Assembly (NCBI GenBank): GCA_003142595.1
Contig: PLMU01000014.1
Span: 42,314 to 106,313, forward strand
Direction: 5' to 3'
Length of the DNA stretch: 64,000 nucleotides
Source: Phycisphaerales bacterium
Lineage (GTDB): Bacteria > Planctomycetota > Phycisphaerae > Sedimentisphaerales > UBA12454
The translations under genes were made by a program, and so were the position numbers. The notes under the pieces were generated by a model that had not been told where the DNA came from, did no database searches, and was given only the letters and a program-made list of their open reading frames with translations. This document shows, piece by piece, positions 1 through 10,149 of this stretch (the first letter of the stretch is position 1; the number at the start of each line of letters is the position of its first letter).

Positions 1-947
1 AAACTGTCCGGCGTATCGTCATTCATAACAGGGCACGTTCGCTGAACAATAATTGGTCCTTTGTCATATTCGTTTGTGCAAAAGTGAACCGTGCAGCCGC
101 TTACTTTGCAGCCCGCCTTCAAAACCGCCTCGTGCACGAAATGTCCCCACATTCCCTGTCCGCCGAATGCCGGCAAAAGCGCAGGATGAATATTCATTAC
201 TCGATTTTCCAGTCCCTCAGGGATTTTCCAAAGGCACAGCCATCCGGCCTGCAAAACAAGATCGACCTTCGCGTCGAGAAGCACTTTGCTTATTTGTTTG
301 CTGAAGCCGTCGATATCCGGATAATCTTTTTTTCTGATTATCTCCAGCGGCAATTTTGCCGCCATTGCCTTTTCGACTCCTGCCGTCTCGGACCTCGACG
401 AAATAACAGCCGCAATCTCGGCGTTTAACTGTTTTTGTTTAATTATCTCATTAATATTTATCATTGTTCTGCCGGAACCGCTGACAAGAAACCCCAGCCG
501 CAAATGTTTTGTTTTTTCTTTTTGCTGTTTCTGTTCGATATCACCTGCCGCGTCGATTGAACGGTTCACGAGTTTGTCTGCGATTTTATTTTTCTCCCGC
601 GGGATATGATTAATCTGCCAATTCTCGAATCCGTCGAGCAGTTCGAAACACTGGCTGAAAAGCTCCCTGATATTATCGTTCTTGACTTTGTAATCGCCGT
701 TGATTTGCCTGACCATCAACTCGCTGTCGCTGAAGATTTTTATATTCTTTGCTTCGAGAGATTTTGCTTTTTGCAGTGCCGTTAAAAGTGCGGTGTATTC
801 GGCGATATTGTTCGTGGCGTTGGGCAGAAATTTCGCTTCTGCGCTGATTTGTTTTCCTGCTGAATCGAGGATGATGAACGCGCCCGCGGCAGGGCCGGGA
901 TTGCCTCTGCTTCCGCCGTCTGTGTAAATAGTTATGGTTTCGGCCAA
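1..947 (-). CDS. RNase HI - PurN fusion protein, C-terminus cut by window edge
   Basis: One uninterrupted frame of 315 visible residues starts at a TTG (945-947), four bases after the stop of the upstream zinc-ribbon gene, and runs off the left edge. Residues 1-135 are a prokaryotic RNase HI domain: DGGSRGNPG near residue 10, NNIAEY with Glu50, SDSE with Asp74 and a final Asp124, giving the four expected acidic catalytic residues. A short Lys/Gln-rich linker (about 138-148) leads into glycinamide ribonucleotide formyltransferase (PurN, third step of purine synthesis): SGSGR near 156, NIHPALLP with Asn252 and His254, and Asp295 in NEYDKGP, matching the family's Asn/His/Asp catalytic set. I checked the codons across the junction and saw no stop or frameshift. 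RNase HI would remove RNA from RNA-DNA hybrids. Joining the two enzymes is unusual, and no shared pathway is evident. Confidence 0.88.
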   Translation of the reverse strand, partial: MAETITIYTDGGSRGNPGPAAGAFIILDSAGKQISAEAKFLPNATNNIAEYTALLTALQKAKSLEAKNIKIFSDSELMVRQINGDYKVKNDNIRELFSQCFELLDGFENWQINHIPREKNKIADKLVNRSIDAAGDIEQKQQKEKTKHLRLGFLVSGSGRTMININEIIKQKQLNAEIAAVISSRSETAGVEKAMAAKLPLEIIRKKDYPDIDGFSKQISKVLLDAKVDLVLQAGWLCLWKIPEGLENRVMNIHPALLPAFGGQGMWGHFVHEAVLKAGCKVSGCTVHFCTNEYDKGPIIVQRTCPVMNDDTPDS

Positions 948-951
948 ACCG

Positions 952-1686
952 TCAGTTCTCCGTGTCCTTCATATACAGAATACGGGTGCAATTCGGGCAG
1001 CGAATTATTTCGTCGCGGCTCATCAGAGTATTTGCCGTTTCTGTGGTAAGCGACATAAAACATCCGCCGCAGGTGTAAATTCCGCTTCTGTTGTCCTGCA
1101 CTTCGATTTCCGCGATTGCCTCGCCGTCATAAGTATCGGCAACTCGTTTGAAAACTTCCAGCGCCTCGGCCGACACATCGCGAGCCGCCTGCTGCCAGTG
1201 CCGTTCGATATCCGCTATTTCGTCTTCGAATTTTTTCGCCAGCTCTTCGTTCTGTTTACGAATCTCATTAAGCTCGTTCTTGGCCAGTTCGATCTGCTGT
1301 TTTATCTGGTCGCATTGAACCTGGTCGGCGTCGATATTTTTCATCAGTTCAAGAGCCTGGTTTTCTATTTTGCTGTTGTCGGCCTTGGTTGTATTAAGCT
1401 CCGTAAGTATCGCCGCGTATTCCTTGTTGCTCTTGGCGACGTTCAAAGCCGCGCGATACTTGGCAAGCGTCTGGTCCACGCTTTTTATCTCAAGCTCGAA
1501 CCTGTCTGCCTGGATTTTCGTTAGCTGGATTTCTTCCTGCTTGGCCTGGAGAGAGTTTTGAAGTGTACGGAGCTGGTTTTCTTTTAGAATAACATTTCGC
1601 CGACAGCGCATTAACTTTGCCTTAGCTGCCCTTAAGCTGTTTTCAACGCTTTGTAGTTTTACCAGAGCATTGAGTACTGTTCCCAT
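952..1686 (-). CDS. Coiled-coil protein with C-terminal C4 zinc ribbon
   Basis: The 244-residue product is almost entirely charged heptad-like sequence from residue 5 to about 185, predicting a long helical hairpin. It ends in a zinc ribbon with CGGC near residue 211 and CPNC near 235. This is the architecture of the C4-type zinc-ribbon family (zf-RING_7), conserved in many bacteria and of uncertain function, possibly nucleic-acid related. Start is an ATG at 1686. Its stop lies four bases before the RNase HI-PurN start, so the two are probably cotranscribed and coupled. The 148-bp gap to the divergent U32 gene must hold promoters for both directions. Confidence 0.85.
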   Translation of the reverse strand: MGTVLNALVKLQSVENSLRAAKAKLMRCRRNVILKENQLRTLQNSLQAKQEEIQLTKIQADRFELEIKSVDQTLAKYRAALNVAKSNKEYAAILTELNTTKADNSKIENQALELMKNIDADQVQCDQIKQQIELAKNELNEIRKQNEELAKKFEDEIADIERHWQQAARDVSAEALEVFKRVADTYDGEAIAEIEVQDNRSGIYTCGGCFMSLTTETANTLMSRDEIIRCPNCTRILYMKDTEN

Positions 1687-1834
1687 GAACGCTCCTTAAA
1701 TTGCTAAAGATAAAAATAATGAACCATACATTATCAGCAAAAATTCTCCATATTCAACAAAAAATTTTGTTTTTTTCTCCCATTTCAGCCAATTACTTGT
1801 AGTTTACTGTCAGTTAAGGATTAAGGAACTGCTT

Positions 1835-3034
1835 TTGAAACCTGAACTTACAGCCCCCGCGGGCACTTTGGGAAAACTTATTTGGGCCGCCCAATATAGT
1901 GCTGATGCCGTCTATTTCGGCACAGATTTCGGCTCTTTAAGGGCTTACGCCGGTAATTTTACGCTCGATGACGCCGCAAAAGGCCTCGATTATCTTCATA
2001 AAAACGGCAAAAAAGGCTACGTTACTCTGAATATTTATCCGTTTAGCGATGAATACGCCAAACTGCTTGATATCGCCGGCAAACTAGCCGACGCCAAAGC
2101 AGATGCCCTGATTGTTGCCGATATAGGCCTGATTTTTGAGCTGAAAAAAGCAGGCATAAAAATTCCAATCCACATCAGCACCCAGGCAAACACCACAAGC
2201 AGTCAAACTGTCCTGGCATATAGACAACTCGGAGCGGCAAGAGTAAACCTCGCAAGAGAGTTGTCTTTTGAGCAGATAAAACAGATTAGCAAAGATACTC
2301 AGCACAGCGGCATCGAACTTGAAGTCTTCATCCACGGCGCAGTCTGCTTTTCATACTCCGGCAGATGCGCAATCAGCGACTACCTCACCGGCCGAAAAGC
2401 AAATAAGGGAGAATGCACTCATCCCTGCAGATGGGGATATTCTCTTGTTGAAGAAAAAAGACCCGATGAATTTTTTCCGGTCTTCGAAGACCAGCGAGGC
2501 CAATACCTCTTCAACTCCAAAGACCTCTCGCTGTTTGAATATATCGAGCCTCTCGCACAGGCCGGCGTATCTTCATTCAAAATCGAAGGAAGAATGAAAT
2601 CGGTGCATTACATCGCTTCAGTCGTTTCGCTTTACAGGCAGCTTATCGACGGCAAAAAAATTAGCCCGCAGGATTGTCTCAAACTTTTAAGCAGGGTGAA
2701 AAATCGTGGCTACTCAACAGGCTTTATGAAAGGTTCAATCACTCCCGATGATTACAGCTATGAAAAAAGTCAGTCGAAATCCGGAGCGGTTTTTGTTGGC
2801 GATATCACCGATGAAAAAGTCGAGAGCGGCAGCATTTGTTTTGTACGAAACAAAATCTTCGCAGGCGAAAAAATTGAAGTCTTAACGCCAAGAGGCGATA
2901 TCTCAGAAATCACAATGCCAAATCCTTTAAAAACCACCGAAGGCCAATTAGTCGAATTTATCAACAACCCGCAAAAGATTATTCTCGAGCAGAAATTGCC
3001 CACCTATTCAATTTTACGCAGACTATCAGGATAA
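1835..3034 (+). CDS. Peptidase U32 family protein (TrhP/RlhA-like)
   Basis: The 399-residue protein has the U32 signature: EVFIHGAVCFSYSGRC near residues 165-180, followed by NKGECTHPCR, giving the conserved cysteine cluster thought to bind an Fe-S centre, and KIEGRMKS further on. The N-terminus (ELTAPAGT) and the TIM-barrel-like region with Q/N-rich strand ends are also typical. Members are called collagenase-like proteases, but characterised bacterial relatives (TrhP, RlhA) hydroxylate tRNA or 23S rRNA, so an RNA-modifying role is at least as likely as proteolysis. The start is TTG at 1835, preceded by AAGGA at the right distance; no better ATG lies upstream. Confidence 0.88.
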   Translation: MKPELTAPAGTLGKLIWAAQYSADAVYFGTDFGSLRAYAGNFTLDDAAKGLDYLHKNGKKGYVTLNIYPFSDEYAKLLDIAGKLADAKADALIVADIGLIFELKKAGIKIPIHISTQANTTSSQTVLAYRQLGAARVNLARELSFEQIKQISKDTQHSGIELEVFIHGAVCFSYSGRCAISDYLTGRKANKGECTHPCRWGYSLVEEKRPDEFFPVFEDQRGQYLFNSKDLSLFEYIEPLAQAGVSSFKIEGRMKSVHYIASVVSLYRQLIDGKKISPQDCLKLLSRVKNRGYSTGFMKGSITPDDYSYEKSQSKSGAVFVGDITDEKVESGSICFVRNKIFAGEKIEVLTPRGDISEITMPNPLKTTEGQLVEFINNPQKIILEQKLPTYSILRRLSG

Positions 3035-3100
3035 AAAACGCTTCGATTTTTTAATTGTATCGTTTTATTAATTTGGTATATTGCCGTTGTAGGATTTTGG

Positions 3101-4468
3101 ATGGAGTTTATGTCGAGTCAGGACGACAAAATCAGTTGGTTGTTCAGCGAGATTCAAAGGTGGGTGCGCGAGGGTATTATTGATTCCACTGCCGCCGAGT
3201 CTATCGGCAGACTTTATCCTCAGCCGCAATCTAAAACATCACGTCCCTGGGCACTAATAGTCTTTTCCGGCATCGGCGCGGTAATCATCGGACTGGGGAT
3301 TATTTTGCTTTTCGCATACAACTGGCACGATATGACCAAATTCACTAAATTGTCGGTTGTCTTTGGTTCTCTCATATTGGCGCACTTCATTGGTATTACA
3401 CTTTTCATTCGCAGCGACCGCTTCAAAGGAATCGGCGAAGCTCTTTGCGTTCTTGGCACTATGCTTTTTGGAGCCGGCATCTGGCTTGTTGCCCAGATTT
3501 ATCATATTGAAGAACATTTTCCAAACGCTTTTCTACTGTGGGGCATAGGCGCTTTGCTAATGGCATGGACAATGCCGTCGATAATACAGGCGATTATTGC
3601 CGCGGTGTTATTTACCATCTGGGCTGCGACAGAATCTGTGGAATTTAGTACTGCTATGCCTTATGTGTTTGCACTTCTTTTGCTGCTGCTGCCGATTGTA
3701 TATACTCAATGTTCGAGAATACTGCTTGCGGTTCTTCTTTCAGCTTTTACAGTGTCGGCAATTTTTGTATTTGCGATTTATGACAGAGCAGAGCCTGTTT
3801 TCTATTGTTTATTATGCGTATTTGCAATCTATACAGCCGCATCGATGATGCAGCAGAAATTTGCCGGGTTTGAAATTCTCACTCCGATTTATTTCTTCTT
3901 CGGTATGACAGGTTATTTTATCACTTTATATATTTTGACTTTTCCTTTTATTCTAAACGAGATTGTAGAACAAAAACTGAATGAATTGAATATTTTTTAC
4001 AAAATTGTGCCGCTGGCGATTATGGCGGCAGGATGGCTTTTCGTAGGCTGGCAGGTGGTGAAAAAGGAAAAGCTTAAATATTTTTCATATGAACTATTCT
4101 TAATGCCGCTAATGTCAGTTTTCTTTACCTGTGTTTCATTGGGTATAATAAAATATACAGCATATTCAGCAGGATATCATCATGATACAGTTATACGTGG
4201 TTCGTCATACCCGAATATAGTGTTCAATCTTGTACTTCTCGCGCATGCCGTAGTAATGATGGCAAAAGGCTATAAGGATTTGGTGCTGAGCCAGACTATT
4301 GTCGGCACTTTGCTTCTTATCGCCTTGGTAATCGCCAGGTATTTCGACCTTTTTGAAAGTCTTGCCGTTCGGGGATTGATTTTCGTAATTGTAGGCGTTC
4401 TGATTTTCGGTCAGGGATTTTTCTACGTGCATTCGAAGAGAAAAAAGGCCTTGCAGGAAATTAAATGA
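3101..4468 (+). CDS. DUF2157 family integral membrane protein
   Basis: A soluble N-terminal helical segment of about 45 residues is followed by roughly twelve hydrophobic spans up to residue 445, with a short basic tail. The N-terminal pattern (ISWLFSEIQRWVREGII) and the polytopic core match DUF2157 membrane proteins. The function is unknown. The stop overlaps the start of the GDYXXLXY gene by four bases (ATGA), the usual partner arrangement. The start at 3101 has AGGA six bases upstream; an in-frame ATG at 3110 is also possible because GGAG lies just before it. Confidence 0.85.
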   Translation: MEFMSSQDDKISWLFSEIQRWVREGIIDSTAAESIGRLYPQPQSKTSRPWALIVFSGIGAVIIGLGIILLFAYNWHDMTKFTKLSVVFGSLILAHFIGITLFIRSDRFKGIGEALCVLGTMLFGAGIWLVAQIYHIEEHFPNAFLLWGIGALLMAWTMPSIIQAIIAAVLFTIWAATESVEFSTAMPYVFALLLLLLPIVYTQCSRILLAVLLSAFTVSAIFVFAIYDRAEPVFYCLLCVFAIYTAASMMQQKFAGFEILTPIYFFFGMTGYFITLYILTFPFILNEIVEQKLNELNIFYKIVPLAIMAAGWLFVGWQVVKKEKLKYFSYELFLMPLMSVFFTCVSLGIIKYTAYSAGYHHDTVIRGSSYPNIVFNLVLLAHAVVMMAKGYKDLVLSQTIVGTLLLIALVIARYFDLFESLAVRGLIFVIVGVLIFGQGFFYVHSKRKKALQEIK

Positions 4469-5013
4469 GAAAGTTTCTTATAATTTGTGCTGCTCTTTTG
4501 CAGGTTTTCCTGCTGGCCTTTATCGGCGGCCAGAGAGAATATGTACTTCGCACCGGCAGAACAATTTATCTGCGAACAGCGCCTGTTGACCCCAGAGATT
4601 TTTTCCGTGGAGATTATGTCCGGCTGCGATATGAAATATCCAGCATAGGCAAAGAATCTTTCAGAGACGGGTTGCTGATAGAAAGCAAAAGTGAAGGTTC
4701 ACATAAATATAAAGGAAAACAGGTTTATGTTGTATTGAAAGTGGATAGTAACGATTTGGCAAGTATGGTCTATGTTACCGATAAAAAACCGGCCAATGGA
4801 CAATTATATATCCGCGGCAGGGGTGAAGACAATTATTATAGTTGGTGTATTAGTGTTCTATATGGAATCGAAGCTTATTTTGTCGAACAGGGCAAAGGCA
4901 AAGAGTTAGAGAAAATGAATTCCTGGAGCAGTCCTACTGCAATTGATATGAAAGTTGCCTTAGGCAGTAACGGCATAGCTGTTCTTGATGGCTATCGCAC
5001 GCAAGCAAAATAA
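4465..5013 (+). CDS. GDYXXLXY family protein
   Basis: The 182-residue product begins with a hydrophobic signal/anchor (residues 4-20) and then shows the family-defining GDYVRLRY motif at about residue 50 within RDFFRGDYVRLRYEI. These proteins are small, mostly periplasmic, and nearly always encoded beside DUF2157 membrane proteins, as here with a four-base overlap. They probably act as one envelope complex of unknown role. The C-terminal half is predicted beta-rich with no recognisable catalytic motif. Confidence 0.87.
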   Translation: MRKFLIICAALLQVFLLAFIGGQREYVLRTGRTIYLRTAPVDPRDFFRGDYVRLRYEISSIGKESFRDGLLIESKSEGSHKYKGKQVYVVLKVDSNDLASMVYVTDKKPANGQLYIRGRGEDNYYSWCISVLYGIEAYFVEQGKGKELEKMNSWSSPTAIDMKVALGSNGIAVLDGYRTQAK

Positions 5014-5132
5014 AAATCCCCCCCAACAGCGGTAGCAGTAGCACCACATGGCGTATTTAATTCTGAAACTCATGCTTTTTAGCATAAAAATAGGCATTTC
5101 TCAAAAAATTCAGAAAAATTTCAAAAAATATA

Positions 5133-5166
5133 TTGACAAAGAGTGCTCTGTAACGTAGAGTACTCT
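5133..5166 (+). promoter_or_regulatory. Promoter with two tandem palindromic operators
   Basis: TTGACA at 5133-5138 is followed after 17 bp by TAGAGT at 5156-5161, a fair -10. Two copies of a 10-bp palindrome sit on this promoter: AGAGTGCTCT (5140-5149, one mismatch) in the spacer and AGAGTACTCT (5157-5166, perfect) over the -10, spaced 17 bp start to start. This is a typical repressor layout. The likely ligand is the winged-helix protein encoded second in the operon, which is inference from proximity. Confidence 0.6.
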
Positions 5167-5204
5167 ATATAAAAGTGCTAATTTAAATTTGAAAGGAACA
5201 ATTA

Positions 5205-5786
5205 ATGGATAAATTAAATGGCGAAAATGCTCAGGAATCTCTAGCGGCGATTGAGAACATTATGAAACAGACTCGCAAAGCCATAGCTTCCTCCCATGCA
5301 AATTCTTTACTGATTCTTTGGGGTGTTATCTGGGTAGTTAATAATACTGTGCTTCAATTTTATCCTGATTATGCCCATTATATAAGTTGGGGTTTTGTTG
5401 CAGTCGGCATGTTTGGCACATTTCTAATCCACCATATTTCTCATACCGAGCCTTCCATACGGTCAGAAAGTCGATTACGCATAGGCCGGCGTATATTGTG
5501 TTCCTGGATTTTGTTATACGCTTATGTTTTTATATGGCTTGCGATGTTGGCGCCTTTTAATGGTCTTCAGATAAATGCCGTTTGTTCCACGGCGGCCATG
5601 TTTGCATACATCCTGATAGGGCTATGGGTCGGCAGTTATTTTATGGTCTGGCTTGGGCTGGCGGTGACGGCGATGACCTTAATAGGATTTTATTTTATCC
5701 CGCACTATTATTGTCTTTGGATGGCTTTTACCGGCGGCGGCACAATTCTCTGCACAGGCTTATATATTAGATTGCGGTGGAGGTAA
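5205..5786 (+). CDS. Small integral membrane protein, function unknown
   Basis: The 193-residue protein has a charged N-terminus (about 25 residues) and six predicted membrane spans, arranged as three pairs. It starts at ATG 5205 with GAAAGGA upstream. It is not recognised beyond resembling membrane proteins that are paired with small winged-helix regulators. Its stop at 5784-5786 is two bases before the regulator's start, so the pair is an operon controlled by the promoter at 5133-5166. Confidence 0.75.
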   Translation: MDKLNGENAQESLAAIENIMKQTRKAIASSHANSLLILWGVIWVVNNTVLQFYPDYAHYISWGFVAVGMFGTFLIHHISHTEPSIRSESRLRIGRRILCSWILLYAYVFIWLAMLAPFNGLQINAVCSTAAMFAYILIGLWVGSYFMVWLGLAVTAMTLIGFYFIPHYYCLWMAFTGGGTILCTGLYIRLRWR

Positions 5787-5788
5787 AT

Positions 5789-6088
5789 ATGACTGAGCTT
5801 GATAACATCATACATCAGCCGATCCGTCTGCGAATAATGTCGGCGCTGGTTGCCCTTGAACATGGCGGGCAGATGGATTTTATTTTTCTGCGAAATCTTT
5901 TGAAAGCAACGGATGGTAATCTCGGCGCTCATTTGGAAAAACTCGAGGGTGCAGGCTACATCAGAATTGAAAAAACTTTTGTAGCCAAAAAACCGCGTAC
6001 TTTCATCAGTGTTTCAGACAAAGGTCGGGATGCGTTTATTCAACATATTGCCGCACTTAAACTGATAATTAAAACCTCAAAAGGTTAA
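5789..6088 (+). CDS. Winged-helix transcriptional regulator (HTH_34/MarR-like)
   Basis: The 99-residue protein is a single winged helix-turn-helix domain. The recognition region is FLRNLLKATDGNLGAHLEKLE (residues about 34-54), followed by a wing containing FVAKKPRTFISVS. This matches the winged-helix DNA-binding domain family HTH_34, stand-alone repressors usually encoded beside the membrane protein they control. I choose the ATG at 5789 because GGAGG sits five bases before it (5779-5783); an upstream GTG at 5777 would overlap that site. It probably binds the AGAGTNCTCT boxes ahead of the operon. Confidence 0.85.
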   Translation: MTELDNIIHQPIRLRIMSALVALEHGGQMDFIFLRNLLKATDGNLGAHLEKLEGAGYIRIEKTFVAKKPRTFISVSDKGRDAFIQHIAALKLIIKTSKG

Positions 6089-6323
6089 AACAAAGGTGAG
6101 CAGAAATTTTAGGCGTATTCAATATTTAGCCCCAAAAGCCATAATTGGCTCAATTTAATAATTTATTTTTATTTATATGGACTTTTGAGGGTCTATTTCA
6201 TATGATTTCTGTGTGTTTAGTTGTTTTGGTGTATATTTTCATCTCCCAGGAGTATATTTCCAAAGTAAATTAAAAATGGGAGAAAGTATTTTTTATGCCT
6301 TTAAATAGGCCAAGGAGTTAGTA

Positions 6324-6527
6324 ATGAGTACAGGTACAGTAAAATGGTTCAATTCGGAAAAAGGTTATGGTTTTATTACTCCAGATGACGGCGGCAGCGA
6401 TTTGTTCGTTCATCATTCAGAAGTTAAGACCGCAGGTTACGCATCACTCAATGAAAACCAGAAGGTTAACTTTGAGGTTGGCCAGGGCAAGAAAGGCCCT
6501 TGTGCAAACAATGTAACACCTGTCTAA
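6324..6527 (+). CDS. csp: Cold-shock protein (CspA family)
   Basis: The 67-residue protein is a complete cold-shock domain with RNP1 ([10 protein letters not shown], residues 13-22) and RNP2 (DLFVHHSEV). It would act as an RNA chaperone that melts mRNA secondary structure. AAGGAG lies seven bases before the ATG. The 235-bp upstream gap probably carries a long 5' leader, as is common for csp genes, but I cannot identify a promoter there with confidence. A terminator follows directly. Confidence 0.95.
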   Translation: MSTGTVKWFNSEKGYGFITPDDGGSDLFVHHSEVKTAGYASLNENQKVNFEVGQGKKGPCANNVTPV

Positions 6528-6547
6528 CAACACAGAATTGCACACTA

Positions 6548-6577
6548 AAAGGCTCGCCCTGGGGGTGGGCCTTTTTT
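6548..6577 (+). terminator. Rho-independent terminator after csp
   Basis: AAGGCTCGCCC pairs imperfectly with GGGTGGGCCTT around a short G-rich loop and is followed by a run of T. It lies 20 bp downstream of the csp stop. Confidence 0.85.
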
Positions 6578-6649
6578 ATTAATTCATAGATTATAAATCG
6601 TTAAATAACCATGTTGAAAGATTCGGCTCAGTTACAATAAATTTTCCGC

Positions 6650-6802
6650 CTATACGTATAGATACTCTTCAGCTTGAGAAAGTATTAGTTCCTCATTATT
6701 TTTCTGGCTGATATTATTCTTCGAAATAATCTGCCCGTATGTTTCCAGACTGAGGAATCCATACAATAATGCTAATGTGTAAAATGCTTCAATATTTTCC
6801 AT
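6650..6802 (-). CDS. Hypothetical 50-residue protein
   Basis: An ATG at 6802 opens a 50-codon frame ending at TAG (6650-6652). AGGA lies six bases before the start. The product has a hydrophobic N-terminal stretch (AFYTLALLYGFLSLETYGQ) and a charged C-terminal half, so it could be a small membrane-associated protein. It lies between cysK (same strand, 127 bp upstream) and csp (convergent). I do not recognise a family; the coding call rests on the ribosome binding site and the plausible composition alone. Confidence 0.4.
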   Translation of the reverse strand: MENIEAFYTLALLYGFLSLETYGQIISKNNISQKNNEELILSQAEEYLYV

Positions 6803-6929
6803 TTGTTGTATCCTAATTTATTTAAATTTTAATTAAAATTTATAATCCGACTGCGAAATAAATAGGACAGCAACAATAAAATGTGCTATTTTCTTTAAGG
6901 ATAATGTTATGAGTAATAATATACTTCAT

Positions 6930-7859
6930 CTACGGCTCCTGGAACAGCCATGTCGAGAGATACCGTTCTCCCGTATCTGGCAAAATAACGACTATTAATT
7001 TATCTTTGTTTTCTTTGCGTTTGGCAACTTCGAGTCCGGCCCATAATGCGGCGCCGCCGGAGATACCGGCCAAAATGCCCTCTAACTTTGCCAGTTGTCT
7101 TGCGGTTTCGCCGGCATCTGCGTCTTTAACGCGAACAATCTCGTCGATTATTTCTCTGTTCAACACATTCGGAACGAAACCGGCGCCTATGCCCTGAATT
7201 TTGTGCGGACTGGGCTTGCCGCCGGACAGCACCGGCGAAGAATCCGGCTCAACAGCAATTGCCTTGAATGTCTTTTTTCTTTTTTTGATTACCTCGGCTA
7301 TGCCGGTAATGGTGCCGCCTGTGCCGACGCCGGAAACGAGAATATCGACTTTGCCATCGGTATCATTCCATATTTCTTCTGCTGTGGTTCTGCGATGTAT
7401 TTCGGGATTGGCCGGGTTGTTGAATTGCTGCGGTATAAAGCTGTTCGGTGTTTGCTTGGCAAGCTCCTCTGCCTTTTCAATTGCCCCTTTCATCCCTTTC
7501 GGTCCTTCGGTAAGCACAAGTTCTGCTCCGAAGATTTTCAGTAACTGCCTCCTTTCAATACTCATAGTTTCAGGCATAGTAAGAATCAATTTATATCCCT
7601 TTGCCGCGGCCACAAATGCCAAAGCAATGCCCGTATTTCCGCTTGTCGGCTCTATTATTATCGAATCCTTGCGCAGCAGACCTTTCTTTTCCGCATCTTC
7701 AATTAACGCTACGCCTATTCGGTCCTTGACGCTGGAAAGAGGGTTAAATGATTCTATTTTCACGGCTACGATCGCATTTAATCCTTCAGTAATTCTGTTG
7801 AGTTTCACCAAAGGCGTATTGCCGATAGTTTTGGTAATATCTTCAAATATTTTTCCCAT
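6930..7859 (-). CDS. cysK: Cysteine synthase A (O-acetylserine sulfhydrylase)
   Basis: The 309-residue PLP enzyme has the expected length and all core motifs: [11 protein letters not shown] with the Schiff-base lysine near residue 45, [10 protein letters not shown] near 70, [10 protein letters not shown] near 178 and PDTGERYLS at the C-terminus. It makes cysteine and acetate from O-acetylserine and sulfide. It is the last gene of the sulfur cluster, 22 bp behind metY. The ATG at 7859 has GGAG upstream. Confidence 0.95.
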   Translation of the reverse strand: MGKIFEDITKTIGNTPLVKLNRITEGLNAIVAVKIESFNPLSSVKDRIGVALIEDAEKKGLLRKDSIIIEPTSGNTGIALAFVAAAKGYKLILTMPETMSIERRQLLKIFGAELVLTEGPKGMKGAIEKAEELAKQTPNSFIPQQFNNPANPEIHRRTTAEEIWNDTDGKVDILVSGVGTGGTITGIAEVIKKRKKTFKAIAVEPDSSPVLSGGKPSPHKIQGIGAGFVPNVLNREIIDEIVRVKDADAGETARQLAKLEGILAGISGGAALWAGLEVAKRKENKDKLIVVILPDTGERYLSTWLFQEP

Positions 7860-7881
7860 TTTTTATCTCCAGTCTAACTGT

Positions 7882-9177
<1,296 letters not shown>

Positions 9178-9186
9178 TTAACTCCT

Positions 9187-10020
9187 TTAAAATGCATATT
9201 GAGCGCTTAAAACAACTCCGTCGCCGAGTCCGGTAGCAGCAGTTCCCGTTCGATTGCCGGTGATTACATAAGCGGCAACCAATGAAAAGTTTTTATTTAC
9301 AAACCAGGCAATATGAGCGTCCCAGTAGTCGGCATTCTTAAAATCGCTGAATTTCGCTCCCTGCCGGTATTCAACGCCAACGGCCACATTCTCAAGAGGC
9401 AGCACATCGATATTTCCGAAAAACACTTCGTCGCGTTGTTTATCGAAGCCCAGAACTCCAAGAACTTTTCCCTTTGTGGAAAGCAAACCGCCGCTTATCA
9501 GCACAGGCTTAGGGAAAACTTTCTTGATAAGTTTTGTTGCCACTATGTAATAGTCAAAATCGGTACTGTCTTTAGCGGCGTCGTAGGTTGTATGTTTAAA
9601 GACCGTGCCGACTGAAACAGCAGGGATATATTCCTTTTCTTCCAGCACAAGCAATTTTGCGCCGAAGTTGTGTTTCTCTATATTATTCTGGAAGCTTGTT
9701 GAAATATGTTCATAACCGTAAGAAAGCTCTAAACGGTTAAAAAAAGTTTGCGCAATACCGACTGTTGACCAGTCTATTTTGCTTTGTTTAAGATTTACAT
9801 ACCAGGTGCCAATCTGCGGTTTACTGGTGACGACATTGTCGAGAGAAAATTTACTCGGCTTATTAGACTCTTCGATTTTCTCGCCGGCAGTATAAGCCAG
9901 AGGGTTAAAAGCAATGCCTCCAACTCCTTCAAGGTTAATTAGCGGAACGCCGGCGTACGAGAGAGTGTTTGCTGACACCAGTCCCAGGCCGACCAATACA
10001 ATTACAACCAACTTTTTCAT
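9187..10020 (-). CDS. Secreted/outer-membrane-like protein (DUF3034-like)
   Basis: The 277-residue product starts with a clear signal peptide (MKKLVVIVLVGLGL..., cleavage near residue 23). Alternating hydrophobic/polar strands follow, ending in a terminal aromatic residue (AQYAF), as expected for an outer-membrane beta-barrel. The segment LINLEGVGGIAFNPLAYTAG after the signal resembles DUF3034 proteins; I hold this family call loosely. It lies in the sulfur cluster, 12 bp before metY, so a role in uptake of a sulfur compound is possible but unproven. Confidence 0.7.
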   Translation of the reverse strand: MKKLVVIVLVGLGLVSANTLSYAGVPLINLEGVGGIAFNPLAYTAGEKIEESNKPSKFSLDNVVTSKPQIGTWYVNLKQSKIDWSTVGIAQTFFNRLELSYGYEHISTSFQNNIEKHNFGAKLLVLEEKEYIPAVSVGTVFKHTTYDAAKDSTDFDYYIVATKLIKKVFPKPVLISGGLLSTKGKVLGVLGFDKQRDEVFFGNIDVLPLENVAVGVEYRQGAKFSDFKNADYWDAHIAWFVNKNFSLVAAYVITGNRTGTAATGLGDGVVLSAQYAF

Positions 10021-10149
10021 TGGAAAATCTCCTTAAAATTTTCTGTTCATCCATTAAACAGGATTTTCCAGATGTCTGGTTGTGCCCGTCTTTAATATTT
10101 ATTTATATCCGTTCCTGCGGCATGACCGCCCGGAAAAACTTTTACTTAA

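Noticed and set aside
934..1524. Plus-strand frames across 50-1560
   Set aside because: They are antisense shadows of the RNase HI-PurN and zinc-ribbon genes.
3101..3112. Moving the DUF2157 start to 3110
   Set aside because: GGAG is only three bases before that ATG, whereas AGGA is six bases before the ATG at 3101; the first start is kept, with low stakes.
10021..10149. SAM or other sulfur riboswitch upstream of the metY cluster
   Set aside because: I looked for S-box-like conserved blocks before 10020 and 10344 and saw none; only short A/T-rich inverted repeats.
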